Under the pieces are notes generated by a model that saw only the letters and a list, made by a program, of their open reading frames with translations, searched no databases and was not told the DNA's origin. From Diploscapter coronatus (lineage: Eukaryota; Nematoda; Chromadorea; Rhabditida; Rhabditidae), in contig OZ038423.1 of NCBI GenBank assembly GCA_964036155.1, forward strand, positions 73,299,249-73,363,248: 64,000 nt of DNA, given 5' to 3'. Numbering within the stretch: the first letter of the stretch is position 1; every line of letters starts with the position of its first letter. Below are positions 11,852-24,071 of the stretch, one piece after another. A program made the position numbers and the translations under genes.

Positions 11852-14800
11852 CTATTTTCCAGGCAGCCCGCAAACAGAGCATTCATCGCCCTCGTGCGTG
11901 TTCTCGAAAGTGCAGTTCTTGCACGCCCACTTCGCAGAACCGCCGCCGAAGGATTGACCTGGAAATAAAAAAATGCTTCGAAATTCATATGTAACATTGG
12001 AAAATCTTGGATCAGTGGCTTATTGCTAGAGATGGGAGTATTATAAATAATAGTATGCTTTTGTTTCAGAGATTTAGATATGTTATGGAAAGAGAATATT
12101 ATTTGAGAAGCTGAAAAATATGTTGCATTTAACAATTTTTCTTCTTTCAGAAATATAAGATGAATTTTTGAATAATGCCTTTTAGTAAGTTTCAAAATGA
12201 TTATTTATTCATTCAAAAACCCGCACAGTTGCTAATGAAGAATATCAACATGTGTACAGAATGACGGTAACTTATCTTTCAAGAAAACTAAAGCTACACA
12301 TCGCATGGGAGCAAAGTTGTAATGCTTCTAGTATTGCACTTGAAAAAGTTCAATTTTACACAGTAATCAATTGAAAAGAACTAACCAGCACTAGTTCCCT
12401 GTTCGTCGTGGACAGCCCTGCTGAGCGCGACCAGCTGCTGCCAGTTCACGTTCTCGTTCGCCCAGTCCATCGCCGCGCTCCGGTCCTGAGACGCCACAGC
12501 TCGGCACAGGGACTTAAAAAATTATCATAAATTATTTTCTTCAAAGACAGGTTAATGAAACAGCTTAATTCATATTTGACTAAATTTATGAAATAGTGCA
12601 ACGTATGAGAGAATAAGAATGGTATTTCATGTCATAGCTATTTGATTAAGTTTCAAAGATGTTTCATGAAGATTAATGTTCTCGGAAAATAATCATTCGC
12701 TTTATCTTAGAATGATAAAATAAAATTCTCGAAAAAAACGAACTCCTACTTTAATCTCATCATCCGTAAATTTGACGAATTCGTTGGTGAGCAGGTAGAG
12801 AAGGAAATGGAAATTGGTCGCCTGAAAATTTCAAAATTAAAAAACCTCTATTTTAAAAAGTACCTGCTCCAAAAACTGGTTGATAGAGAATTCCTCGCAG
12901 AAGTTCAGCAGATTTTTGCCACCCTAAAACGAAAATATAAGCAACAATGAATAAATTGACCATCAAAGTTAAAAAAAAACTGGTCATATAAAGAATACAA
13001 AATTTGTAATGCTCTTCATTAGTAGTATCAAAAATAATTGGAAAAAACGATTAGCAGGAATAAGAATTTTTAGTTGATAGTAATTTTAAAAAATAAAAGA
13101 AAAACCTGAGTTTCGCCGATGTCTGTCCGATTTTCGATGTGGAATTTGACGTGTTTTGGCTGGTAGAAAGTGCTGCACGGGTCTTTCGGCATTCCTGCTG
13201 GCACGTCCACCTGAAAAATCAATCTTATTTTAAGAAGGATGAAGTTTAAAATTACCAAAAGATACTCGACAGGCAACGGCCGTCCGTTCTTCTGAATATC
13301 CGCACCGTACTCGTTTTTCTCCTAAAAATAGTCATGTCTTGGACCGAACGTAAATTTAGTTCATATTTTCAACCCGAAAGTTCGAAAAAGTTTAAAACTC
13401 TAATGTATTTTATGATAGTTTACAGTTAAAAATCTTCGAACAAGCCTTTGAAGTTCATAGAAGTCCTCTTAAAAAGGGATAAAATATTTCAAATGATAAA
13501 GGTAGAGTTTAAAAGAGCCTTACCACGAAATTAACATCGGTAATGAACTGGTGCTCATCCACCGGGGTTTCCCTGATGAAGGCCAACTCGGGGTGGTACA
13601 TCGTCGGACACAGAATGTTCGCCTCCACCAATGCGGCACACTGATTCGAAACCTGAAAAGAAAATATTTCTACCAAATTTCTAAAAAAAAAAAGCATTTT
13701 CTACCTGATATCCATGGAAATTGACATGCATATTTTCGTCGCCGCTCGCCACCACAGTCACGAATTTGGAGCCGAACTTTCTAAAACGAGAAATTGATTG
13801 AAAAGGAACAAGCTGCTGAAATAAGTAATTGATTTTTGTACATGAAATATTCTAGAAAAGTAGCAGATAAATATCTGAAACATGAAAACAATTTACCTGT
13901 CGTTGGAGTACTGGGTGATGTTAGGATGCTTGTTCTGAAGCCAACCAGCAGTGATGCATTCCTCGGCAGACAGCAGGAACGAACTCTGCAAATTTGAAAT
14001 CGTCATCCGTTACTCGGGCAAACAATTCAATAGCTCGCTAATTTAGTAAAAATGTTGTTGTTGTTGTTGTTTTTTTAAATTTATTAGTATCGAGAACGAG
14101 AAGCTTGCATTGTACGAGAACAAGAAATTGAAATGAATACAAATCTTGGAAGGTTTCAAGTTTCATGAATGATTTTTTTTGCTAACGTGTTATCAAAAAT
14201 TCGGTTAACAATTTCTATAATTTTTAAAAGAACTTCAGAAAATAACCAACCGCATTTCTGGTGCAATGAACAGTTCCCTTGCTGATGTCGGCCGGCCAGA
14301 GGTCTGTGAAAATCCATCCCACCTTCTTCAGGCCCAGCCACGATGACAGTTTGTCGACTGTCTAGATTTGGGAATGTTATCTACCTACCTTCTATTTTTT
14401 TAGAAAAATGGTGAAAACTCTTCAGCACAAGAAGGGATACAAAAATAGCACAACATTTAGTTTGGATAAATAATAAATTTCAGTACCGCTTTTAGCACAA
14501 ATGAATTGTATTTTAAAGGATGGGAAATTGATTTTAAAAATTCGAAAATCGTACCTCCTCGTTGGGATCATCCAACAACTGGACGCTGTCGCTCTTGCAG
14601 ACCTGTGGCGGCTCGTAAATCGCTGCGACAGTCGCTTTGATGCCCAAAGGGACTTCAGTGAAAGCCTGGTATCTGGAAAACCAGTTCATAATTTTATCAA
14701 ATGAAATTATATTAGATATACATGTTTAACAAGGCTAATAATATTGGCAGAAAATTCAGGAATCAATTAGATTTTCACTGTTGTTGAAAAAAATCTTACT

Positions 14801-16115
14801 TCCCAATGAGAATGCCAACTCGCTGATTGCCGGACCGTCTCCAGTAGTCGAGGAACGAGTTCACCAGCTCCTGGTTTTCGATCGAAATATTGTCCACGTG
14901 ACGGAAAGGCTCAAAAATATACTTTATTTATCAGCTCTATGATTCTTTTCATAATGTGATAATAATTTTTCCCATTTTGAGTTGCTGTAAATTTGATTAT
15001 AATTGAATGGACATGAGGCAAATTTGGCAGACACTTGATTTTACAATAAAATAAACACCCTGAATAACTTTTTCAAGGCTTGGCTAGACTTTATATAATC
15101 CCTCTCGACGTACCTGCCGATTGAGAGTGGCGATTGGGGGTTTGCACTTGGTGCAGATTCCTTTGGGATAGGGCTTGTGATTGGCGCAGCTCAGGTTGAT
15201 AGAATACCTGATTTTGTCAGTTTATAAAATAAACGAAACAATATTTTCAGAATGAATTTTATCATCGCGAAGACATTCTCCAAATATCGCATTTTTTCTC
15301 GTAATGATATGTGTTTTGCCTGAAAGCTTCTCGAAAATGCACTATTTTTGCACAAATATCAAGAGAGGGAGAATCGATGATTACCAGCTAGGTAGTTCGA
15401 AATAAGTTAAACTTTCGAAAACCTACCTGGTATTTTCGAGCGGCTTGGTGAGCGTAGTGCCCCTGCCGTGGCCTGCAGTGAGTTTGCGGACGTGGGCGTG
15501 GAACGACATGTGCTTGATGTCCTTCGACTTCAGGTATTCCTCATCGTACGGCTGAAAGGATCAAATGTAGGCTTTTCGATCATTCAGAATTTCACAAGCA
15601 AGACTTTTGAAACCTCGTTCTTCGTAAAAATGAACGTATTCAAGAATTTAAGTTTCATTTAATAGAAACTTTTTTCTTGAGGTAAAATGTTCCCAATTTG
15701 GAATTTTTTGAAAAAAATAAAGATTCCCCACATCAAGCGGCAAACAATTGGAGCACTTCTGCCTGGCCGCGTGCCGGCATTTCATCGGGTCCTTGCCGCG
15801 CTCGATCTGAAAATAAAATTCAAGCAAAAACTGGAAAATTAATTGAAATCGAGCAATTTCATCAAACTCTGGCTTCTTCTCTCAAAATTTCGCATGGATT
15901 TTCAAGAATTCTATCAGTTTAGGTAATCACTAGAACCAGGAAGATGGTCGACAACCTCAAATCAGAAATGAAGCGGATTGTCTCGGGAAATTTTTTGAAA
16001 ACGTAAAAATCAGCTCCGTTTCAAGACAGTAAAATGGCTGCACCTGTCCAGATTCCGCGGCGAGAATCGTGTCGACCTCGTCGATTTTGTCCTTCTCCAG
16101 AGCTTCGACCACCAT
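11852..16115 (-). CDS. npl-4: NPL4, cofactor of Cdc48/p97 (N-terminal UBX-like part not found)
   Basis: NPL4 with UFD1 recruits ubiquitylated substrates to Cdc48/p97 for ER-associated and chromatin-linked degradation. Exons (gene order): 16044-16115, 15732-15806, 15427-15551, 15114-15207, 14800-14909, 14555-14672, 14251-14361, 13897-13985, 13705-13780, 13524-13652, 13256-13321, 13106-13210, 12864-12923, 12750-12821, 12386-12512, 11852-11958; 511 codons in frame. Domains: NPL4 zinc-finger block ([49 protein letters not shown]), the MPN-like domain (FRHVDNI..., [39 protein letters not shown]), and a C-terminal RanBP2/NZF finger ([10 protein letters not shown]...CSVCGLPGK). The MetVal at 16115 is only the first Met in the first exon I can assign. 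The ubiquitin-like fold found at the N-terminus of NPL4 should lie upstream; nothing in 16121-16700 looks like it. Divergent from let-92. Confidence 0.9.
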
Positions 16116-16291
16116 CACTCCTGAATGATCAAGAATCTCACGGCGAAATTCGAACAAATCGCGAAAATCAAAATCAACGGAAATTTCAAAATTGGATATC
16201 ATCACAAACCTACGTCTCTTCGTTGGCGTTTACACTTGAGTTAATTTCAAAATTACCCTTTTTGGTTTCCACTTTTGCACCTATAATTTGA

Positions 16292-16615
16292 TTATTTGGT
16301 GGGATTTTCTAGAAGTTTCTTGAGAAAATCGACTAATTTGCAAAGTTGTTTAAAAAATTCACTATTCAATTGATTTTCTTCCAGCTTGGACGATCGGGAA
16401 CCAAATTTCACTGATTTGCAGGTTTCGATTTTGGAAATGAACTTTTTGAGAATAAAAACCCAACAAATGCTCCACAAAACATTCCACACTTTGTCGAATG
16501 CTGACATTCGAAAGCTTTCAATCGGATTTTCCTGTGGAAGCGATTCGATACAGTTCATTTTTCCCTCGTAATTGGGATTATTATTCGCGTCTTTTTCATC
16601 CTCGTTCGTGATCAA
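16292..16615 (-). CDS. Candidate single-exon 107-aa ORF upstream of NPL4
   Basis: An uninterrupted minus-strand ORF starting MITNEDEKDANNNPNYEG and containing one hydrophobic stretch (VWNVLWSICWVFILKKF, about residues 43-59) flanked by charged residues, as in a small single-pass membrane protein. It ends about 170 bp upstream of the first NPL4 exon on the same strand, so it could be an upstream cistron, a 5' exon, or chance. I recognise no family. It does not resemble the ubiquitin-like domain missing from the NPL4 model. Confidence 0.25.
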   Translation of the reverse strand: MITNEDEKDANNNPNYEGKMNCIESLPQENPIESFRMSAFDKVWNVLWSICWVFILKKFISKIETCKSVKFGSRSSKLEENQLNSEFFKQLCKLVDFLKKLLENPTK

Positions 16616-16714
16616 TTTATCGTTTTTTTTTCACTCATTTCCGAAAAAGTCTATTTTATCCTTCAGCAACCGCCAAGTGGCCATTCGTTGGAGAGAGTAG
16701 ACCAGCCAGTCGGA

Positions 16715-19294
16715 ATGAGCGACTCAGGAGTGTCCGTGGACGGGGGCGACGTGCTGAAGGAGGCCACTCTGGGCGATGTGGATCAGTGGATCGAGCAGCT
16801 CTACGACTTCAAGATCCTCTCCGAGAACGACATCAGAGCGCTCTGCGTCAAGGTCTAAACACTAACTTTTAAAAGGATCAAAATTTGAATTTGGAAAGAA
16901 TGTATTTTTCTGGATCACATCTTCTTAAGAAAGTTTTCCTGACCAAAATACAAACAAAAATACATTTTAGGGCAGAAAACAAAATATTTTTAAAAAATCA
17001 TTTGTCCCGATTTTAAAAACTACTTCAGGCAACGGAAATCTTCAAATCGGAGTCGAACGTGCAGGAAGTGCAGTGCCCTGTGACTGTATGCGGAGACGTC
17101 CACGGCCAGTTCTACGACCTGATAGAGTTGTTCAGAATGGGCGGCAGGGCTCCCGACACCAACTACTTGTTCATGGGTGACTATGTTGATAGGTAAAAAA
17201 AAATGAAAAAAAAACTAATTTAAGGTTAGTGGCATTCTCTCCCAAAATAACCTCCAGAAAAAAAACGTCTTATTTTGTCTTTTAAGCCTGGAAAGCCAAG
17301 CGCCATTGAGAGAACATCACTTATGCACCAAATTTTGGGTGTTGTGCTTTTTAGCCCAAGTACCCGGGTTTGTAAAAAAATTCAAGAAAATCTCTAAGTT
17401 TCTTTTCTTGTTTTATAAATCACCTCGTCCATATATTCGAAGTTTCTTTAAAAAAAAATTCCAGGGGATTCTACTCCGTGGAGACCGTCACTCTACTCGT
17501 CTGTCTCAAGGTAAATTTTAAAATTATTTGATTCATTGTGAAGGAAGAGACGTCTCGGATAGACGATATTCAACACTTTATGATTTCCTTGAAACGTATA
17601 TGAAAGGTTCGAATTATTCAGAAGCATGAAGCGTAGAATATTTTTAGATATGTATGACTTCGATGATATAATTTAATGAAATTTCTAAGTTCCTGAACCA
17701 AAGACGGAGCATTGCATAAATTCTCGAACATTTATGAATTCTCTGAAACATATCCAAAATAGTTGTTATTTTTGCAAACTCTAATTTTGAATCGTTTAGG
17801 TGCGTTACCCGAACCGCGTGACGATCCTGAGAGGAAATCACGAGTCGCGTCAGATTACTCAGGTATTTTAAAGAAAAATCAAGTTCATAAGTTTTAAATT
17901 TACCATTTCTTTGTCGAGAATCACCCAAATTGTTAATTATTGTTTTCTAAAGAACTTTAAAATTTCAGGTGTACGGTTTTTACGACGAGTGCCTGCGAAA
18001 GTACGGCTCGGCCAACGTGTGGCGCATGTACACCGAGCTGTTCGACTACATGCCTCTGGTAAGTCGAAAACTTGGCTGAAAGAACTTTCCCGATTTAATT
18101 TGGACAATGTTCTTGGAAATTTTTACCATAAGTTTCAACTTCTTAAATTTGTTTTATTTTCTAAATTTAGTAATAGGTATCAGCTTTATCCGAATTTAAA
18201 CCTCTTAGAAATATATACTATTTTGTCTATGAATTGAGATATCGGATTAAAGTGCGTAATTCCAGACAGCCCTGGTGAACGGCGAAGTGTTCTGTCTGCA
18301 CGGCGGCCTGTCGCCTGTCATCGAGACCCTCGACCACATTCGCACGCTCGACAGATTCCAGGAAGTTAGCAATATTTTTCAAAATCTTTTTTCTGTCTAA
18401 ATTTATCTCGATTGGAAAATTGATGTTTGCTTATGATCAATTCGTCAAATATTTCATTCAGTTATCAGGAAACTATGAAACCTATCCGAAATTGAAATAA
18501 TCTCGACTTTTCAGGTGCCGCACGAAGGCCCAATGTGCGATTTGCTGTGGTGAGTAACGGTTTTTATTTGATAGATTAGATTAGACAGGTGGCTAATAGA
18601 TTTGTTGCACAGAAGAATAACTTGAAAATTTGAGATCTCTAGTCTTACGGTAGCTAGAAAATGGATTCTGAATTTCAGGTCGGACCCGGATGAGCGCCTT
18701 GGTTGGGGCATCTCTCCGAGGGGCGCGGGCTACACGTTCGGCCACGACTGCAGCGAAACGTTCAACGACGCCAACGGACTCTCCCTCATCTCCAGGGCCC
18801 ATCAACTCGTCATGGAGGTGGGAAAATTCTAATCTTGTAAAAAATGGCTTCTAAAGCATCAATCATGAATTATGTGAAAGATATCTATTTTTCAGGGCTA
18901 CAGCTGGTCGCACGAACGCAAGGTGGTGACTGTGTTCTCAGCGCCGAACTACTGTTATCGCTGCGGCAATCAGGCCTCCATCGTCGAACTCGATGACCAA
19001 CTCAAGTACAGCTTTATTCAGGTAAAAACCCGATGTTCTTCGATTTAATTTAATAATAAAAGTCGAAGAGTTATTTGATTTTGTATTTCACCATTTCTTA
19101 CATATTGAAAGCGATAAAATTCAATAGGGCTCAAAAGTTAGATAGAATAATTTTTGATTTCTTGAATTAGTAGAAAGAGAAGGAGTAAGAAGTCAACCAA
19201 AATATTCAAATTTCTCTTTCAGTTCGATTCGGCCCCTGTGAAGAACGGTCAATGCAACGTGAGCAGCCGCCGCACACCCGACTATTTCCTCTGA
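16715..19294 (+). CDS. let-92: Protein phosphatase 2A catalytic subunit, 323 aa, 10 exons
   Basis: Ser/Thr phosphatase of the PPP family, catalytic C subunit of PP2A (C. elegans LET-92). Exons: 16715-16852, 17029-17192, 17465-17510, 17800-17862, 17969-18058, 18266-18364, 18515-18549, 18679-18817, 18896-19021, 19223-19294. Metal-binding and catalytic motifs are complete: [48 protein letters not shown], and the PP2A-type [13 protein letters not shown]. The protein ends in TPDYFL, with the C-terminal Leu that is carboxymethylated and the Tyr that is phosphorylated in PP2A-C. The length (usually about 309) is slightly extended by the N-terminal [20 protein letters not shown] (ends ~16667), about 50 bp upstream of the ATG, may be a spliced-leader acceptor. 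Identification is very secure; the symbol is by orthology to the single C. elegans gene. Confidence 0.95.
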
Positions 19295-20359
19295 AACGCG
19301 GAAAGGCGACTGGAAGACTAGAAGGCAAACACCCAGACCAAGACACAACCAATCCAAACGGGTCGACCCTAAACAGGCATTTCTATGGAATTTCAGGCCA
19401 ATCACCCATTCCCCTGAATTTCTCAAACGACTTTTCATTCCACTTTCTTTCTCCACTCCTAAAAATGACCTGACTTCTATTTTCATGCGTTTTGAACAAA
19501 ATAAACCTGAATTGATCTCGATAGGATTTTCAAATTTATCTTTGTTGGTTTACTTAGCTTTTGAAATAGTTTACACTATTTTACTCATTTTTGAAGAAAA
19601 AGCAAGTCACTGATATTACTTTTTCTGATCTGATAACGTGGTGCTAGCGATAAGTTCCGGAGCTTTTCCTATCGAAGTGGGTTCCAAATTTTGGAAAATT
19701 TCACTTTTTCCCTTTCTCAGGTGATCAACCCTTTTCTACCGCACTCATTCCAGGTTCAAAAATATTCTTTCTTTTCCATATCGGTTTCTGAAGTCGGAAC
19801 ATTTCTGTTTTTCATTTCTTGTGATACCTTTTCGCAATTCACTCGAGTTATTTATTTATCTTCTTGTTGTCGTGGATTTTTTATTTGTTTGTCTAGAAGT
19901 TATTGTTTTTGAAGTAAAGTTATTCTTGCTGAAATTCGATGGTTTTCGAAAAATTGCATTGTTTTGATGACAATTGATATCTCCAGATTTTGTTCCTTGC
20001 ATTTCAGGGAATTACTATATTTTTGGAGAAGGTACAATAGGGAAATTATCGTTTTTGAAGAGATCATCTTTTGGGGAAAAAAGACCACAATGTAGTCAGC
20101 TGTGACAAACAATTGTACTTTGTACTTGAGAAGAAAAGAGTTCGCGAAAAGGAGAGGAAGATAAGAAATCGAGGTCAACAGGGGGTTAGGAAGATTTACT
20201 CCAATAAGTCTCCGACTTTGTTTATCAGTCTTGAAAGTCGGGGGTTTTCAAGATTTTTGTTCGAATTTTACTTTTTTCAGTTGAAAATTTCTAGGGTTTT
20301 AAAAGTTTGCTAACTTTTCTGAGTCCCATTTTGAAAATTTAATGATTTCAATTCCAGCG
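19295..20359. other. Intergenic, tandem genes
   Basis: About 1.1 kb between let-92 and the ECH1-like gene on the same strand. An AATAAA signal lies at about 19499, fitting let-92 3' end formation. The rest is AT-rich, with no exon or repeat I can support. Confidence 0.5.
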
Positions 20360-22947
20360 ATGCTCAGCCTCAATCGACTATTCTCTCGAATTCCCGCGTT
20401 CGGCGCGACGTCACGACAGGTAGCTTTTCGAAAAATCAAGAGTAAGTTCCAAGTGGTACGGCTTATCACTAAAAAATTGAAAAAATACAAGAATTTTGTC
20501 TTGAAAGTCTTGAAAATTTGATAGGAAGATACTGATAGCTGATCACTGGGAAGGTTATTGAAATTTCGGAACGTGACAAACGGATGTCCTGAAATCAGTT
20601 TCGAAAATTCTGAAAGCTAAATGGCGACCATAAAAATAACCAAAAATGTGGTTTTCGACAGGAAAGATTTCGGAACATCCATCGTGACAAAAATGATAAA
20701 TAGGATTGAAAGTGATACTGTTATCGGAGTTGACATTCCAGAAATTGGTGCGCCAAATGGAGTGTCGTCTGTTCTCAGCAGCAACGATGCAGACCTACTC
20801 AGCTGAGTCGCAGGAGATCCTCGTGGACGTGTCCAGTGAGGCTCCCCACGTTTATCACATGCGACTCAACAGACCCAACAGACGCAATGCCATCACTTTC
20901 GAGCTATGGGGGTAGGTCTACAATATTTTGAAAAAATAGTTGTTTCCCTTTTTCAATTTAAAAGAGAAGAAAAACAACTGTTTCAAATATTGTCAGAGAA
21001 GCCTAGAAGTTGTTTGAAACAAAAAGAAACCAAAAAAGCATATTGAAATATTTGAAAAATCAATTTTAAAATAAAAGTTAGAGAATCATTCAGTGAAATG
21101 AAGACCGTAGTGGAGAGACTGGAGCACGAGCCGAACTGTCGAGTGATCGTGGTGTCGGGCAACGGAGACTCGTTCTGCTCTGGCATCGATCTACAAGATG
21201 GGCTCAGTGTAAGCGGAAATTCGTATTTTATGTAGGAAGTATACGCAAGTATTGGAGAATGAGTTGTTTCATGGAACTTTTCAAAATAATACTGCGATTT
21301 TCCAGAACGTCATAACGACAATGAGCAGCGAAGAATTGGATGTCGGCCGCAGAGGCATCGCTCTCGGCAGGTTCCTGCAGGTCGCTCAGGACGGGTTCAA
21401 TGCTATTGCGGTAAATGATTCGTTTTCTTTCCGAATAATTTACTCCGAGAAACTTTTCCTATTTCACCAAAGAAAACTGACTTTAGAGGGTACATTTTTC
21501 GATGCTTTCTCAATCCAATTTCCTCGTAAATTTGTTATTGCTCAAAACAATGAATGAAAACTGATGTTGTTGCAGAAATGTCAGAAGCCGGTGATCGCGG
21601 CAGTGCACAATCACTGCATCGGAGTAGGAGCCGAGTTGATCATGGCCTGCGACATTCGAATCGCCAGTCAGGACGCCAACTTCTCCATCAAGGTTGGCAA
21701 TTTTCTTTGTCTTGTATTTTTTATTTGAAGCTACCTCTAATAAATTCACATTATAGATTGTTTTCTTGAGAAGATTTCTGAAAAATTTGAAGCCTACCTA
21801 AAATATGTACTTTTGTTTAAAAAGTTGTTGATTCCTGAATATCCGTACGAATTCGTTATCGAACAATCGAGTTTGTTTGAATGGAATATTAGTCTATTTA
21901 GCGATATTTATTCAAACTATTTGTATTAAAATTGAAGAAAGTTTTAGCATTTCTATACTTGCGCGCATGTCTTTCTTGAAACACAAACCTGAGTCTGGCT
22001 TTTTTCCAAAAACAAAAAAGCAATCCAGTTTTAAGGATCAGTTTTTAAGGCAAAAATACTAACTAGTAATTATTATTTGTTTTTGAGGAAGTGGACGTTG
22101 GTTTGGCTCCTGACGTGGGGGCGCTGAGTCGAATGCAGAAGATCGTGGGCAACGACAGCTGGGTCAGGGAGATGTGCTTCACGTGCAGGAACTTCAACGC
22201 CGAAGAGGCACTCAGATATGGTACGGCAAATTTAAACACCTTATAGGTTTCAAAAGTGTTTATCTTTTCATATTTGCATCATTTTTTATTCGACGACGAC
22301 GAATCGTCAAAACTACCTTCATAAGAAATGTCGAAGAGATTTGTTTTTTGAAAGTCCCAAGAATTAGTTATTTCTCAAACTTGAGAGGAGTTTCAATTGT
22401 TAAAAGACATTTGAAATAATGTTTTCTTTGATCGTTGGATTTATAGAAAATTTCAGGCTTTATCAGTCGCATCTACCCGACGGCCAAAGAGACGTTGGAC
22501 GCGGCGACACAACTCGCCAAAGTCATCTCCGAGAAAAGTCCTATCGCCGTGCAGGGGACCAAAGTGGTAGGTTTTTGCATAAAAAATAAAATATTATTAT
22601 CTTCCTTACAGATCTCAATATTTTGTTAATTCACTCGCAATGTTGGATAATAAAAATCAAAACAGAGAAATGAAATGAATTCTAGTTTTCGAATGACGTT
22701 CTTCTACAGAATTTTAGAAAAAAATATGCGTCAAATGATCTGAAACTTGAAGCCAAGCTTGAAAAAATCACAAATAAAAGTAGAAGGGAAAAGTTTGCAG
22801 AACCTAAACTATTCGCGAGACCACAGCGATGCAGACGGCCAGCTGTTCGTGAAGGCCTGGAACATGGGCATGTTGCAGTCGGAGGACCTCGTCGAGTCCG
22901 CCAAGGCCTATATGGTCAAGAGGAAACCACTCTTCAAAAATGTCTAG
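20360..22947 (+). CDS. Delta3,5-delta2,4-dienoyl-CoA isomerase (ECH1 type), 322 aa, 8 exons
   Basis: Crotonase-fold enzyme that isomerises 3,5-dienoyl-CoA to 2,4-dienoyl-CoA during beta-oxidation of odd-position unsaturated fatty acids. Exons: 20360-20419, 20742-20911, 21082-21208, 21306-21410, 21576-21692, 22088-22220, 22457-22566, 22801-22947. The N-terminus MLSLNRLFSRIPAFGATSRQ is a typical mitochondrial presequence (Arg/Ser-rich, no acidic residues). The crotonase core shows FCSGIDLQDGLS (oxyanion strand), KPVIAAVHNHCIGVGAELIMACDIRIAS and FSIKEVDVGLAPDVGALSRM. The Asp of ACDIR and the Glu and Asp of EVDVG correspond to the ECH1 catalytic acids. The C-terminus (KPLFKNV) has no peroxisomal PTS1, unlike mammalian ECH1, which is dually targeted. 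An acceptor AATTCCAG ends 2 bp before the ATG, fitting trans-splicing. An enoyl-CoA hydratase is a less likely alternative given the EVD motif. Confidence 0.9.
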
Positions 22948-24071
22948 CCTTAAACCATTCAACAATTAATAATAAATGTAAAAAGATCCATCTTTCGAAA
23001 ATTCATTTCCTTTCAAAAATAAGCATTCTGGAAAGTTCGAACAGATTCTCTATGTTTCAAAATTCTTTATAAAATGCACGAACTTTCCAGGAAACTTGAG
23101 AAATTCAAAAATTTCACTAGTTAGAAAATAAGCACACGCTTAAAATTCCCCGCATTTTTTGTAAACCCTAATTGTCGTTTATCAAAGTTTCAGATGAAAG
23201 GTTTCACGAAGGAATCGGAAAAGGTGACGTAAGATTTTCAACATTACGATTTTTCTTCAAAAATTATGTATGAAAAATAGAAAAATGTAAGTTGATAGCT
23301 TATTGATTTTGAAAATGTCTAAAAAAAGACGCACCGTTTTTGATCAATCCTATAATGGTACTATCGCGATTTTGTTTGTTCTTTTCTCTTGGCACCAGAC
23401 ATAAAAACATCGAGCAAAAGGGAAAAGTAGAAATTTGTGATCTCGTAGCTAAGAAATGAAGAGTTGCAAAACAGTTCTTTCGAAATCGATAGTTTCTACC
23501 AGAAATTTTCTAATTATTTTTATTTTGGCTTTATTGTCAGAAACGTCTGTTGTTCGCATTTTGGACCTTTCCCTGTTGAAATACGTGATTTAAAAATGTT
23601 TGTAATCGTAAGAGTTTCTAAACTATAAAATATCCTTGCAATTATTGAATCAAACTGCATAAAACGCACTTTATCAAGCGAATTTTGCAAATGAATCCGA
23701 ATTTTTTTTGCAAAAATCCAAATTTGGTAGTCTTTTGAAAAGAAAAAAAAAAAGTGATAATTTCGTCATCTGTCGCGACTCGTCGATACTTTCTCTTTAT
23801 AAATTCGTCTTTTACCCGATAAGTTTGTCTTGTTTTTGTCAGATTTTACGGGTTCTTTTGAAAGTTTTATCATTGCCTTTGTGTGTGATTTGAAATTTGT
23901 ATTCAAAAGCTCAAGATTTTATCGAAAAAACTAGAATAAAAAATATTCCTGATTTTTAAAATGAATATTTGACCGAAAAGCCTTGAAATTTCTGGCTTTG
24001 ATATTTCGTTGAAACTTTTCTCAAATTTTAAATTTTGATTTTTTCAGATTTGACAACTTCAGTTCAGGACT
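22948..24071. other. Intergenic, tandem genes
   Basis: About 1.1 kb between two lipid-metabolism genes on the same strand. AATAAA occurs at about 22970, directly after the ECH1-like stop codon. Otherwise AT-rich with no supported feature. An acceptor (CTTCAG, ends ~24064) just before the next ATG fits trans-splicing. Confidence 0.5.

Noticed and set aside
14048..14072. TTGTTGTTG microsatellite
   Set aside because: A short simple repeat in an npl-4 intron; unremarkable.
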